A DNA stretch of 42,298 nt from a virus: positions 1 to 42,298 of the IMG/VR virus record IMGVR_UViG_3300031950_000002, one strand, 5' to 3'. Both the position numbers and the translations under genes were made by a program. The notes beneath the pieces were generated by a model. That model was not told the origin of the DNA. It saw only the letters and a program-made list of their open reading frames with translations, and ran no database searches. How positions within the stretch are numbered: position 1 is the stretch's first letter; every line of letters begins with the position of its first letter. Shown here piece after piece: positions 16,284-28,300 of this stretch.

Positions 16284-17015
16284 CTAAAATAGTCTTAGTT
16301 GTGTACTAGTTCGATCTATATTTTTTTGTCCTATCTCGATGTATTTCTGATTTATGTCTATGCATATATAATTATGGTTATTTTCTTTAGCTATAACTCC
16401 AATTGTACATATCCCCGCGAATGGGTCTAGTATAGTTAGAGGCCTTCTGGGTATTAGGGATTCCGATATTGTGAAGAGCCTTTTGACGATTTCTAGTGTG
16501 AAAGGGGCTGGATGTTCGGTTTTGTTTTCATCGGGTCTCATAGCCCAGACACCCTTCCAGCTGGCTATATAAAGTGGCAGCTCGGGTGGAGGTTGCTTGA
16601 CGAGCCAATAGATTCGTTCGTCAGTCTGGTATAAACGCCATCCACGAATATTGATTGCTATCATCTTGTCCCAAACAATCTCCTGCCAGATAATAAAAGA
16701 AGATTTAGTTAAGAACGACACAGGATGATACATCTGTTTTTTATAGTATCTTACTTTGTGATTATAAAACACTTGACCATCGATCTTAACTACGCGATAT
16801 AATTCATTCAAAACCTGAATCTGCCATTTCGCATAATCCTCTTCTGGCATGTTATCCTTATGAACTTCGTAATCTATGGGTTTAACTAATTTACCGCCCG
16901 CATAGTGCTTATTGTAAGGTGGAGAAGTGATTACTACGTCAATGCTTTCGTCTGGTAGTTTTCTTAGAACTTCCAAGCAGTCACCAGTAATAAGAGTATT
17001 TAGGTAATTTTCCAT
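16284..17015 (-). CDS. DNA methyltransferase, beta class (N4-cytosine or N6-adenine)
   Basis: Transfers a methyl group to an exocyclic amino group of a DNA base. The catalytic motif IV TSPPYN is at residues 30-35, and the cofactor motif DPFAG at 197-201 comes after it, defining the beta class. EHPAPFTLEIVKRL near residue 168 is also typical. The length of 243 is slightly short but complete. TSPPY is compatible with either base, so the target cannot be named. The gene begins directly after the stop of the spike gene and belongs to the same minus-strand transcript. No restriction enzyme is nearby, so an orphan protective methylase is the natural reading. Confidence 0.9.
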   Translation of the reverse strand: MENYLNTLITGDCLEVLRKLPDESIDVVITSPPYNKHYAGGKLVKPIDYEVHKDNMPEEDYAKWQIQVLNELYRVVKIDGQVFYNHKVRYYKKQMYHPVSFLTKSSFIIWQEIVWDKMIAINIRGWRLYQTDERIYWLVKQPPPELPLYIASWKGVWAMRPDENKTEHPAPFTLEIVKRLFTISESLIPRRPLTILDPFAGICTIGVIAKENNHNYICIDINQKYIEIGQKNIDRTSTQLRLF

Positions 17016-17564
17016 CTATGAAGTATTATTCATCGTATCGGTTGTATGCACGACGCCCGTGAAGGGGCAGAAAGGGATTCTGGAAAAGCCGCCCTTAGGT
17101 TCCGCATTACTGGTATCTGGAAGTCCAGGCACATATATTTTATGCCCAGCTACTATGTTAATCTCCTTACTCTCGTAATCAGCTTTATCTTGTGTGAATT
17201 TGATAAAAGTATTTTGTTTATAAGATATTTCTAGTCTTTCCTCTGTCATGTGTATTGAGGCATCCTTATGTTTTATGCTTATATCATTTTCTGTAATATC
17301 TATCATGCTTTCTGGTGTAAAGTGTAGTTTTATTTTGTTTAGTCCATGTTCTGTTTTATCAGATAGTGGGATAAAATAAGCGTTTGTAATAGCGATGTTG
17401 GCTGGGATTAGTATTATTACCTTGTCTTCCACTTCTATGTTATGTGGTGTGAATAGGAGGGTACCTGTGAATGTACCGTGCCCATAGTCGGATGTGGCTG
17501 TTATAATCCTTTTTTCAGCATCTACTATGGAAGTTACAGTGCCTTTTAGTATCATCACACTCAT
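17016..17564 (-). CDS. probable baseplate spike protein (gpV/gp45-like)
   Basis: 182 residues in the order expected for a membrane-piercing spike. An OB-fold-like N-terminal part comes first (GTVTSIVDAEKRIITATSDYG...DKVIILIPAN). A run of short alternating strands follows (IDITENDISIKHKDASIHMT), suitable for a triple-stranded beta helix. The C-terminal tip PFCPFTGVVHTTDTM has Cys and His that could bind metal, as the His cluster does in P2 gpV. No sequence family was matched directly, so this is a structural inference. It overlaps the sliding clamp stop by four bases (ATGA) and abuts the methylase. Confidence 0.5.
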   Translation of the reverse strand: MSVMILKGTVTSIVDAEKRIITATSDYGHGTFTGTLLFTPHNIEVEDKVIILIPANIAITNAYFIPLSDKTEHGLNKIKLHFTPESMIDITENDISIKHKDASIHMTEERLEISYKQNTFIKFTQDKADYESKEINIVAGHKIYVPGLPDTSNAEPKGGFSRIPFCPFTGVVHTTDTMNNTS

Positions 17565-18775
17565 TGAATCACCGGCATTACAAGTACCTGGACATGCGAG
17601 CGGTTATCCTCATCCTCGTAGAAAAAGGCTATAGGACGGTTAGGGTTCTGTATTCCAATTCTAATTTCTTCAACAGCAGTAATATTGCTAAGTATCTCAG
17701 AAATCCTATTAACGGACAATGCTAAGTCCATTTCACCACCTGACCACCCTTCTATCTCGATAACCTCCCTACCTTCACCAAAACTATAAGAATTTTGTAT
17801 CAATGTCATTTTATTGTCTTTGATGCTGATTTTAAAAGACTGTTCTTTACTGTCAGATATTTTTTGAAATCTTTTGATTACTTCCATGATTTTTGTTTTA
17901 TTTACAACTAATATGTTATACTCATTTTCTGGTTTTATTATGCCATCTATCGGAGGGAACGGATAGTTTATAACATAGCTGTCAATAGAATTTTTATCGT
18001 CTGAAAAAACTACTATTCTAAGTTGCTCGTCTTTGTCGTAAATCAATTTTATTTTGATTAGATTTTGCTCCTTAATGCTAAAGAAGTTTTTTATAGTTTC
18101 TACTGTATCGTTAGGCAATGTAAAAGAAACTGACTTAGGTATAGATGTATCTATATGGTCTATGATACACATAGCCAATGTGACGGCATCAGTTCCGATA
18201 AGTCTGATTTTGTTATCGCTGATATTAAAGTTGATGCCGTTTATACTCTCTCTGGGGTCTTCTTTTGCGGCAGCAAAGGCAACCTTTTGTATGCCAGAAA
18301 TAAGTAAAGGGGACGGTATGAAGAATTCTAGATTCGCGCCATCTACTTTTGTATCTAATGCGATCCACTCCTCTAGGAATCCACATTTTATACTATACTT
18401 GGATGTGTCATTAGATTGTATCAGTAGCTGTCCGTTGTATTGTTCTGTTTGTGTGTGAATTCCGCTCGTATCGGATGTTTTAACATGGCTAAACGATAGA
18501 ATACTATCGTCGTTATATGTACTGATAAGGTCTTTTAGAGCTTTTTTAGGTGTTAGGATTTGTAATTCACCTCCGTTGGGTATCGGTAATACCGAAAGAC
18601 GGCTGGTAATATATACGTTGCCAGTACGTGCTTCCAAAATAGCCGTATCGTTATCTTGCCTTATACTCATGTGGTTTTGCAGAATATCAGGCATTAGTGC
18701 CCTGCGGTCTCCACCATTGTGTGCAATGGCTTTTACAATACGCTTGATGTCACCTGCTCTTACTGTGAACGCCAT
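17561..18775 (-). CDS. dnaN: sliding clamp, DNA polymerase III beta subunit type
   Basis: Ring-shaped processivity factor for DNA polymerase. Features of bacterial beta clamps are present: ISGIQKVAFAAAKEDPRESINGINFN followed by IRLIGTDAVTLA (domain 2), YPFPPIDGIIKP (domain 3), and the C-terminal PNRPIAFFYEDED...VLVMPV. At 404 residues it is full length. A phage-encoded beta-type clamp is less common than the T4 gp45 type; it could replace the host clamp or serve a phage polymerase not in this window. It is the first gene of a minus-strand run and divergent from the spanin gene 48 bases away. It is followed by a structural gene, mixing replication and tail functions. Confidence 0.87.
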   Translation of the reverse strand: MAFTVRAGDIKRIVKAIAHNGGDRRALMPDILQNHMSIRQDNDTAILEARTGNVYITSRLSVLPIPNGGELQILTPKKALKDLISTYNDDSILSFSHVKTSDTSGIHTQTEQYNGQLLIQSNDTSKYSIKCGFLEEWIALDTKVDGANLEFFIPSPLLISGIQKVAFAAAKEDPRESINGINFNISDNKIRLIGTDAVTLAMCIIDHIDTSIPKSVSFTLPNDTVETIKNFFSIKEQNLIKIKLIYDKDEQLRIVVFSDDKNSIDSYVINYPFPPIDGIIKPENEYNILVVNKTKIMEVIKRFQKISDSKEQSFKISIKDNKMTLIQNSYSFGEGREVIEIEGWSGGEMDLALSVNRISEILSNITAVEEIRIGIQNPNRPIAFFYEDEDNRSHVQVLVMPVIQ

Positions 18776-18807
18776 ATCCCACCATGCATCGAAACCATTT
18801 ATTTTCG

Positions 18808-18815
18808 TATATTTG
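18808..18815 (+). promoter_or_regulatory. Bacteroidota-type -7 box (TATATTTG) before the spanin
   Basis: TATATTTG matches TAnnTTTG exactly and ends eight bases before the spanin ATG at 18824. It is the best match to the Bacteroidota consensus in the window and probably starts the spanin-giant protein-primase transcript. Confidence 0.55.
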
Positions 18816-18823
18816 CACTAACT

Positions 18824-19345
18824 ATGTGGCTATCCAGAATCAAAACCGCAATCATCGTATTATTGACAACCTTATTACTTTCCTGCAGTGGAGAAAAACG
18901 AGCGGTCAAGAAAATCAGCAAAGCTGTAGAATTAACTAACCCAGAATTCGTGTACAGTTACTTAGTAAATACATATAAGCTGCCCGAAATGCCATACGAT
19001 AGCTCTGAAACACTAACCATAATTCGCGATAGCATAAGATTAGATACTATAATCCGTATAGATACTCTAAAAAAGATAGATACTGTACAAGTTAGAAACG
19101 ACAGAATGCAGATTAAAATAATTAGGCATCACGATACAATGTATGTCAAAGGCGATTGCGTTACAGATACAATAATAAGAGAAAAGATAGTGTACGTAAC
19201 AAAATACACAGAGTCGCGAAATTCTTTTGATAAAAGTAGATTTTATGATGATTTTGTTAGCATAGCATTCATAATATTTGTCGTAATATTTCTTGTAATT
19301 GCTATGGTAAGAGGCATCAAAAGTTATATCAAAAATAACTTATGA
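18824..19345 (+). CDS. unimolecular spanin (lysis lipoprotein)
   Basis: In Gram-negative hosts, spanins fuse inner and outer membranes in the last step of lysis. This 173-residue protein has a lipoprotein signal with lipobox LLSC and lipidated C21. Its periplasmic domain is rich in short DTI-type strands (IRDSIRLDTIIRIDTLKKID; MYVKGDCVTDTII). A C-terminal membrane helix lies at about 145-162 (VSIAFIIFVVIFLVIAMV). One chain with both anchors is the u-spanin design known from phage T1 gp11. The start at 18824 is chosen because the signal peptide begins there and a TATATTTG box lies just upstream. Its stop overlaps the giant gene's start (ATGA). No endolysin or holin is recognised nearby. Confidence 0.75.
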   Translation: MWLSRIKTAIIVLLTTLLLSCSGEKRAVKKISKAVELTNPEFVYSYLVNTYKLPEMPYDSSETLTIIRDSIRLDTIIRIDTLKKIDTVQVRNDRMQIKIIRHHDTMYVKGDCVTDTIIREKIVYVTKYTESRNSFDKSRFYDDFVSIAFIIFVVIFLVIAMVRGIKSYIKNNL

Positions 19346-22300
19346 AGAGAATACTTGAAGCAGTAGTACTACTTATATTACTATCGCTTTTGTTTTTATG
19401 CATAGAAACGCATCACATATTCCTTTTAGCACCTGTCTCATTTGTGTCCACAAGACAGATATTGTTGTTATGGAACAGTTTGAAAAATCGCAAGTACGAT
19501 GGCACTGGTGTAAACGCAAGTAACGAGTTTTCAGATCAGTTTGATGCTAACATAGTAGAACTGGTTGGTAAAGTAAAAGCTCTAGTCAATGATTACATCA
19601 ATAAGAAGAAAGTCGGAGCACCAAAACGTAGTCATTTTGTAAGCCTCAATAATCCAACTAAAAGCCAACTTAGGTCGCTATCTGATGGCAAATACCTGTG
19701 CATTGACTTAAGTAGGTATATCAATTCTGGCAAACTCGTTACGGAACAACTAAATAATGCGTTTTTGGTAATAAAAGGGAAATACTCCAATAGATTCAAG
19801 AGGAGCCATAGTTACAGTCAATTGGCTAATGATTACAAAACCTATGAGTTTTCTATATGGCGTCAAAAGCTGGTAGTTGATACCCACGAAGTTGGTTTTG
19901 GTAGCACGGGCGCTCTTGACGCCTTCCTACATAGTTACGATCTAACGAACCAATATGAGTACTACGCTTTTGATTATTCATCTAGCGAACCCGACCACTA
20001 CTTCAACACAAACGAGCTTAATACGTACGGCCTAAGCGCTAATAGTTATTGGTTTACGGATAACTTGTGCATAGATAGTTACTTAGCTAACGAAAGGACT
20101 AAACATGTCAAATCCTCCGAGGTAGCTAACATACCTTTTATCCCAGACCCTAACAAAAGAGCTTTTGCGTATCATAAACTCATTAAAGAGGGTACTATAG
20201 ATAACATAAGGTTTTACGATTACAATGTCATAACTATTAAGATACTACGTGCAGCTGAGCATATAGAATTCGGGAATGTCAATCAGGATAACTATCGTAG
20301 GGTTTTTATGGATTTACTTTATAGTAGTATGCCGACTAAAACGGAAACTATTTCAGGAAGTGATTATAAAAGATATATGTACCCGTATTTTTACGTTCCT
20401 ATTGTGTTCTATTACGAATCTCTCAATTTAGATGATCACAACAGCGCTTTTAGTTTTCAGCATAATGCTAATGGGTACGGTTATCTTGACCCGTTAGTGA
20501 ATCACAATACCTTCCAAAACATGAAGACATACGGTTATTTTTATCCCATGCGTTATAATTATAATAATTCTACTTGGGTTACTATAAATCCTAACTTAAA
20601 TTCTACATACGATCTATTTGGTTATACATTTTTGATGCCAGGGCCGGAGGGTGGTACGACGTTTAATCACGCTGGTTTTGGAGGTTCTTTCAGTTATGGT
20701 ATGTCATTGAAGTACTTGCCCGATTCAAAATATCGTTATGGAACTTATTTCACACCCTATTATACCTCCGATTACATTGTTTCTGGTTATGCTTCTGCGG
20801 CGATGATGCACTTTTATGCTTCCCAAGATTTTGTAAGATTTACCGAAAGGAGTCGCAAGACATACATGGAAAATAAGCTCAACATAAATGGGAAAGACTT
20901 TGTGAGTCATAAAACTACAACAATCCCAACTGGCCTTATGCCGATGTACCAAGAGTTTTATCCTATTTATCTCATAGATTCGTATTGTTTTGTAGAGAAT
21001 AAGAAGGAAGCTATATTGCTGAAACCTCCTACATTCAGTAGATATACCCTAACTCCCAGACAATATAACTTTCACTTTAGGATACCTTTTGGTATACAGG
21101 AAAACGAACGTAGGGACAATACGGTTTTGAAAGCTTATGCTCAGGCTAATAGCTATTATCACATTAATCCCTCTACTAATTTTTCTGAAATAACACCGAC
21201 TTACGCTTACTTTACAGCACTTTCTGATTATCATACTATGCTTCCTCCGTTCAATAGACAAATGGCTTTTCTATCAATAAGGGCAGTACAAAATATGAAT
21301 AATACAATACGATCTGTAAATATATTATCCAATTCATTTTTGGGGAGGCAACTTATAAGTGGTAGAACGCAAAACGCTATACTTACCAACTTCTGTAATT
21401 GGGTTAACTATCCAGGTACTTATACACCCTTTATGAATGAGAATCAGATACGAGATAATTATTTATTTGCTACTTCGCCTACTAATATTAGAGGGTTGTT
21501 ATGGAGTAATGTATATTTTAGAAAGTTGATAGACCCAGGGGTTGCTCATGAGTTAGGATTTAATGATTTAAATATGACTGTAGATAGTGATAGTGTAGAC
21601 CAGCGTTTACGTCGTGTGATACCTTTTATTCAACCCTTTGGGATTACTAATGTTCCCGTAAGGGTAGGCTCAGGTGAAAATGTTGTAGAAACGCCTAGAA
21701 GACTATGGCGGATGAATGTTTATAGCGGTACCATGAGTGGTACTTACATAGGTTTCAATCCTAATGAAAGTTTTTTCCAAAAGCGAGCAATAGCGTTGGC
21801 TTTAATGAGTTATACATTAGCCGTTCCCGACTATCCTAATTCTTCCCCTAATATACCTTGGTGTTGGCAGTCTTTTGATAGTATGCTTTCTTATGCTCCA
21901 GAATTCGGCGCAGAAGCCAGTAAATACGGGCTTGGGTATGAGTTCCGATTCGCTTACTTCCATAACGACATACATCCAATACCGAACATGCGATTATCGT
22001 TGGGTAATATAGATAGTAACTTATACAGATTACCACTTCTTACTTATAATCATTTATCACCATTGTTTTTTGTCGTATTGACTGACAGAAATGGATATTG
22101 GCAGCACGGCCATCTGGACGATTTTTCGGCTGATACTGCGATGAATACGATAAACACCGAACTTACTTATCTGTATATTGTGCCACCAGATTACATATAT
22201 AATTTTAAACTTCCCGGTCCTATTAGAAGTATCAGTACCCATAGATTTACAAGTGAATCGTTGAGCGATATTTATACAGTCGCGCGTTATGAGTTTTTTG

Positions 22301-25300
22301 CGCCCTACTTACCATTGTATCCATACCGAGATTTAAATACTATATTGCCAAGATTTGATATAAAACCACATCTGAAAGCTTTCAATATTTATCGCGATAT
22401 ACTTCCGACAGACAATATCATTGAAAGTCTACAAGAATCAGAAGGCTATCGCATAAACAATCCTAATAGTACTCAACCCTACGAAATTCTTAGTTTGAGA
22501 CAATACGGCTATTACAATAGTTTTTTAGGTTACTTCTTTGTTGACGTAGGCGGTAGCTTTACAACCATAGAACGTATTGATAAACTATTCAATAGCGGGT
22601 ACGAGACCCGAACAATTAGATACTTAGTAATCCCCAGCCCTGGTAGTTCCGGTAGCTATAGTAGAATATTGGTAGATACTAGCGATCCACTTTTAGGCAC
22701 TGATTTTAACCCGTTTTACATGGACGCAGGCTCTGTGTTCCTAACCTCCGAGGTTAGATACGATGCCATAAGAAATAGGCCAACTGATACGCTAACTAAC
22801 CTGCCAACTGAGATGCAAGGTTACGTTATAACAATGAATGGATTAACTAATCTTATGTTTACTTATAACAATACTTTCTGGAATAATGGTGCTAAACTAT
22901 GGTCTACTTTTGATGATTTTAGAAGCTATTACATAAGCTATTATGACATTTTGAAGTGGCCAGCCCATTCTTCACAGAATGCTATGTATGCTGTGTATGA
23001 CCTTCAAAAAAGATTCTTCGCTTATAGTGTATTACGTACTATAGCCTTGACGAATAGGATATTTTTCCCTAATGTGAGGATTAGACCATTATTAAGTATG
23101 AATGTTAGCTTTGAAGAGGGGAATAATACCGAAAATGATATAGCGAGGCGACACATAGCTTATTATAAAATATATGATGACATAGTAACCAAAAGCAGTT
23201 ACTATCAGACTGATTTGTTAACACCTATGTATATAACTTACAACCCGCTCGGAGCATATGTTATGGTACACGAGAAAGATAGGGATTACATTCGTAGTCT
23301 CATGAACACTAATGTTTTGCCTTCTACGGGTGATCCCAATCCTGTACCTCTTAATGCTAGTTTTAATAGTGAAGGTTTTTACAACGCCATATATGAGAAT
23401 TACGAACTTATAGGGCCATGGAACTTTCATAATCTATTATTCCCGACTTTTTCCACGGGCGAGGTGCGGCAGCCGCAAGCGTGGGCATTCTCGCATCCCA
23501 GAATATGGCCTAGACCAATCATGGCTTATTATTACCCTAGCCGTGTAACTCCTAACCCAGCCTACTACCTGTCAGGCATAATACAATACGAAGAAAAAAC
23601 TTACTCAGGAAGAAGACCTTATCACGTTTTGGATTACAGTAATATCAAAGACTTTGTCGTAGTTATTAGACTTTATAAATTGAATAACGAAATTGTAGCT
23701 GAAAGTTTGAATAATGATTTTGTGGCTATTTATCACAGTAATAAAGTTTACTTGCGCACCAAAACTCAGTTTATAGAACCTATAGTACCTAGAACATTAA
23801 AAGGCACGGGTAGAGTAAGACATAGTCTGACTGACTTAGTAAGTAATGTAAGCAGCCACTTAGGGAAATTTGAAGCTATAGTAGGTGGTAAAGTTTTAGC
23901 TGATTTGGTTAGCGATAAATCTGTCGTCGGAGAAAACTATATTACCAAAGACTATCTACATCCTATTGAAGATGGTGTTAGTGCTGGTAGTGCCTACTAT
24001 ATTGTTAACGAGTCTACTATTATAAATTGCTTTGGTGATATTCATCAGGTAAGTAACAGCGAGTTGGCTTTCTGTGATAGGACAACCTACCCATATGATA
24101 AAGACGAGCAGGACATTGAGATTGTGGTACCCGATGATTACGATTACGAAACCACAACCTTTGGGTGGAGCGAGGCTGTTTACGTGAAGTTTAAAACAGA
24201 AGACGTTTTCAATAAAGCTGCTGGTAAGGATTTTGAAGTCAATAAATATAAAGGCAAGATAAACATCGTCCAAGAGCATCCGATATCTTATGGTATAATA
24301 GACAACGTAAACATATTAAAAAAGCAAAGGGATTATATAACAATGATGCTAGATATAAATTATCTTTCTAATGATAAAGTAGGCAGTGCTAATACTATAA
24401 CGCCTATTAGAAAGGCTGAACATCTTAGTCTAATATCAAATAGATTTGATAATCTATCTGGTTCTAATGTGGTTTATAATTTGCCGAGACCCGCTAGTGG
24501 CGACGAGTTCCCTACATATTATCAACGGCTTATTTTTGAGATAGACTTGCCAGCCCAAACACTTCAATATAGCCAATTAAGTGATGCACTACGATACGGT
24601 AGAAGTGATGCCAATACAAGTCTCGTCAGCACAACAGATGGACTTAGTCTGTATAACGATAAGGATTTGGGGAATGTAATGCTCCATGAGACTGAAAGAT
24701 TTGACGAGCCTATGATAGTATATGATAATCCTTACAATCCTAAAAACGTTATATTCATGTTTATAGATAACTTAATTGCTGAACGAGCTAATGCAGATGT
24801 TCTAAATGGCAATCCACTAGGTGTTATATTGACCGATGAGGAGAGCAATATAGTTCGCGAAAATGTTATCAATGTTGGGCCTAATCCTTTTTCAGGTTTT
24901 TGGCATATGGAGTATGTTGGTTTCATCACAGACTATGCATGGAACAAGTGGTCGGCTGGATTGAATGCTGAACCTAGACAGGGAATACTAAAAAACATGA
25001 ATACGCTATATGAAGGTTTTAGTAAAGTGTATTTTTATAAAGTTGAACTCACAAATTCCGATATATACGGCAGACACCTAATAACTAATAAGTCGTCTGT
25101 AACTTTTGCACAAGATGGTGTTACGTTAGCTGATTATATAAAGCTTCACAAATTCGCAATATCTGCTTTATCACTAAACGCCTTTGCGCCATTCTTAGAC
25201 TTCACTATATATAATAATTACTTCGGTGGTACTCCTAAGACCGTATATTACTCGGATGATTATACACCCAATAACTTATATTTACCATCATCGTATTATA

Positions 25301-28300
25301 GGAACAACTATCCTGGTAGTCTAAATATTACTGAAATACGTAACTCACTTTATAGATTTAGAGTTGAGGATATAGCCATACAAGATCAAAATCAAAAGTT
25401 TCTATTCCCAGCCAAAGATATAGTTACGCGTCTGTTTAGCTTCAAATTACCTGTTGTTACTAAAGTGGTTTTTGTAAAAGATGAAATGCCAAGATATAGG
25501 ATATATCCAACATCTACATTGCATCCTAATAACCATGATAATGTATATGATAAGGGATTTTATAAAGTACTTTATGATTATAGCTTAGGCAATGTAACTA
25601 AGTGGAATAGGTTTTCTGGTACTTCAGCTTTAGGAAGGTTTTACGGAAGTAATCAGTCATACTTTTACTACAACGTGATAACACCCTCCACCAATATACA
25701 AAATACCCTAAGATCCCAATTTAATACCAATAGTACCGGTTATGGTACAGCGGAATATAATTATGATCCATTAGTTACCTCTGTAGGTTTTAGTTGGTCT
25801 AGTGACCCATCTAAAAGGAAGCGGTTAGTTTACGTTGTGCCGCCAAAACCTTTTGATGGTAATTACGATGTCTTTTATCGTATAGGTAATCTTTTCGCTT
25901 GGCCTTATGATTTGATAGGTGCTAATGTGCAGGCCGAGTGTTATTATAAAAACGATACATTTTTTGACTATAATCTGAAAGCTTGGTATTGGCCATACAT
26001 TGGCCGTTATGCTGAAAATCTCATGCACTTAAATGCTCAAAGGGCAGCCTTTTCGCCATTCACAGGATACGGCTACTGGATGCGATACTCTGACAGTCAG
26101 CATATTATATCGCCCATGATGGCGTTTTGGTTCAACCCCAATAATTTTATAAGCCCAGATGAAGTTAGACCTACTTTGACTCAAATTAAATTCAGCGTTA
26201 ACTCCGAGTACGGTTATAGTTATGGTCGTGTAGTGAATCCGTATAAAGATTTTATCGCTTATGAAAGACCCTATGGAGGGGAAATTGCTTATGGCGATAT
26301 TAATAATTCATTAATACTTAATAAGTACACAAGAAAATTCCCTAACAGTACTAACCCTACACAATTATCAGTTGTTAGTGATGTGTATCGTGATAATGTG
26401 TTTCATACGATGACGCTGATTACTTCGGCAGCGATTGAGATACCTCAGAATTTTATCTATAATATGCTTATTAGTAATTACCATCCACCTGTTCCCTTAT
26501 TTGCCGTTCATGGTATTCGTACTGTGTTCTCATTGGATAGTCGTGTTATTTATGACAGTTATAAGGTTCCTGCGCATAGACTAAGAGCAGAAGGTATGTG
26601 GCTGAATAGGACAAACTATGGGCTTTGGGCATCAAGCTGGGCATTATATACTGGTAACATTGTCTGCTTTGATACGCCGCCTTATGGAACACCACTAGGC
26701 GGGTCTTTCTACTTACAACAATACATGTTGTCTAATATACCCTTATACTATTATTATAATGATGGTAATACAAATTATAGATTATTTAATATAGTACATT
26801 TTAACCAAGAGTTAGCGCTCAAACATTTCATACCGCCTGAATTGTATTATCTTGTCTCTTATCCTATTTTCTTAACTAACGAACAGGTTGCGGATACTAA
26901 CTTGGACTTGAATTATCAGTACGAACCCTTTTACATGTCCACAGCCAAGCTAAACTTAGTATATGTAGGCACACAGAAGTTTTATCCGCTTGTATCATAT
27001 GGAATGCCTTATGTGAAACTATTCTATCCCTTCACTGAATTAATGGTGGAATATAATGAGAAGTCAATAAACGAAAAATTTTCACCTGATATTATAAGGT
27101 ATTCTAAAACATTGTATAAGTATCCTCTTGAAAATTTTGGTTTCAAAAACAGAGGTATGCCAATATATAGCATCTACATTGATGGGCAATACGACTTTAA
27201 CCATACCCCGTCAGATGTAAGTGGTAACATGGCTATAAGTCAATCGGCTATGTTATCGTATTTACGTAAAGATGATATTAATTACGATGACCCAGTCTAT
27301 AAACCAAGTGGGAATAGTATTCATGATCCTGATTTTTATAAATTTTTTGCTTACCATGATGCCACTATTGTAAGGGAAGATACTCAGTTCATGTCTTTTT
27401 TGGAGAATAATCGTTCTGCTTTGGCTATGGCTGGAGCTATGAATTTCTTGGCTGGAACTAGCCCAAATCTCAAGACATCAGAACTGGTGCTACGAAAACT
27501 TTACGACTATTACAGAACCGACACAATGGCATACGACATGATGATGTTTTACTTCCATGCTCACGATGAGGAACATACAAGTTACCGCTTGGACAGAATA
27601 GGCGTATTAGGTCATCCCAAAGACCAAAACACAAAAGTTACAACTAACTTCTTGAATACACTTAAGTACTCTCCTAATACAATTAGCGGTATTAATAAAC
27701 TAAACAACCCTCCTAATACCTATGCAACTGATTATTATAATCTAAGTGGTTCCTATGCTAGTACTAAAATGATTTTAGAACGGGATATAATCAAACGGCC
27801 ACTGAGTTCTACTTTTAGGAATCTCTCTAATAACGTACTCACGCAATTAGGCACTGATATTCGCTTACATTTTTATATGACTAGTAGACTTATTTACGAA
27901 GACCTTCTTCTACAATCTTATCACTATCGTTCGTATGTTCCATTACCTAACGAAGGCATTTATATACCTAATACCCATATAGAATTCAATCTTATGCTTA
28001 ACCAAAGCATCTCAGCAAAAGCATTGTTTTTTGTGGGCAATCCTTATTATATTAGGTCTGAATTAGCTAACAAGGCGAATATTTACTTTGTATATAATGA
28101 TTATAAAGTCTTGTCTCAGTTTTACAAGAGGGTCAAACGGTATCGGTATCGTGTTAGGATGCCGATGGTGAAGGGGTTTAAGGTAAGTGTTGGTGTGATG
28201 CCTTTAGGATATAATGCTACGCATGCGTATAGTGTAGGCCCTGCAGGTGCGGTCGGCGCAAGAAACTACTCACAATATACCGATCGTCAGTTCGGTGAGT

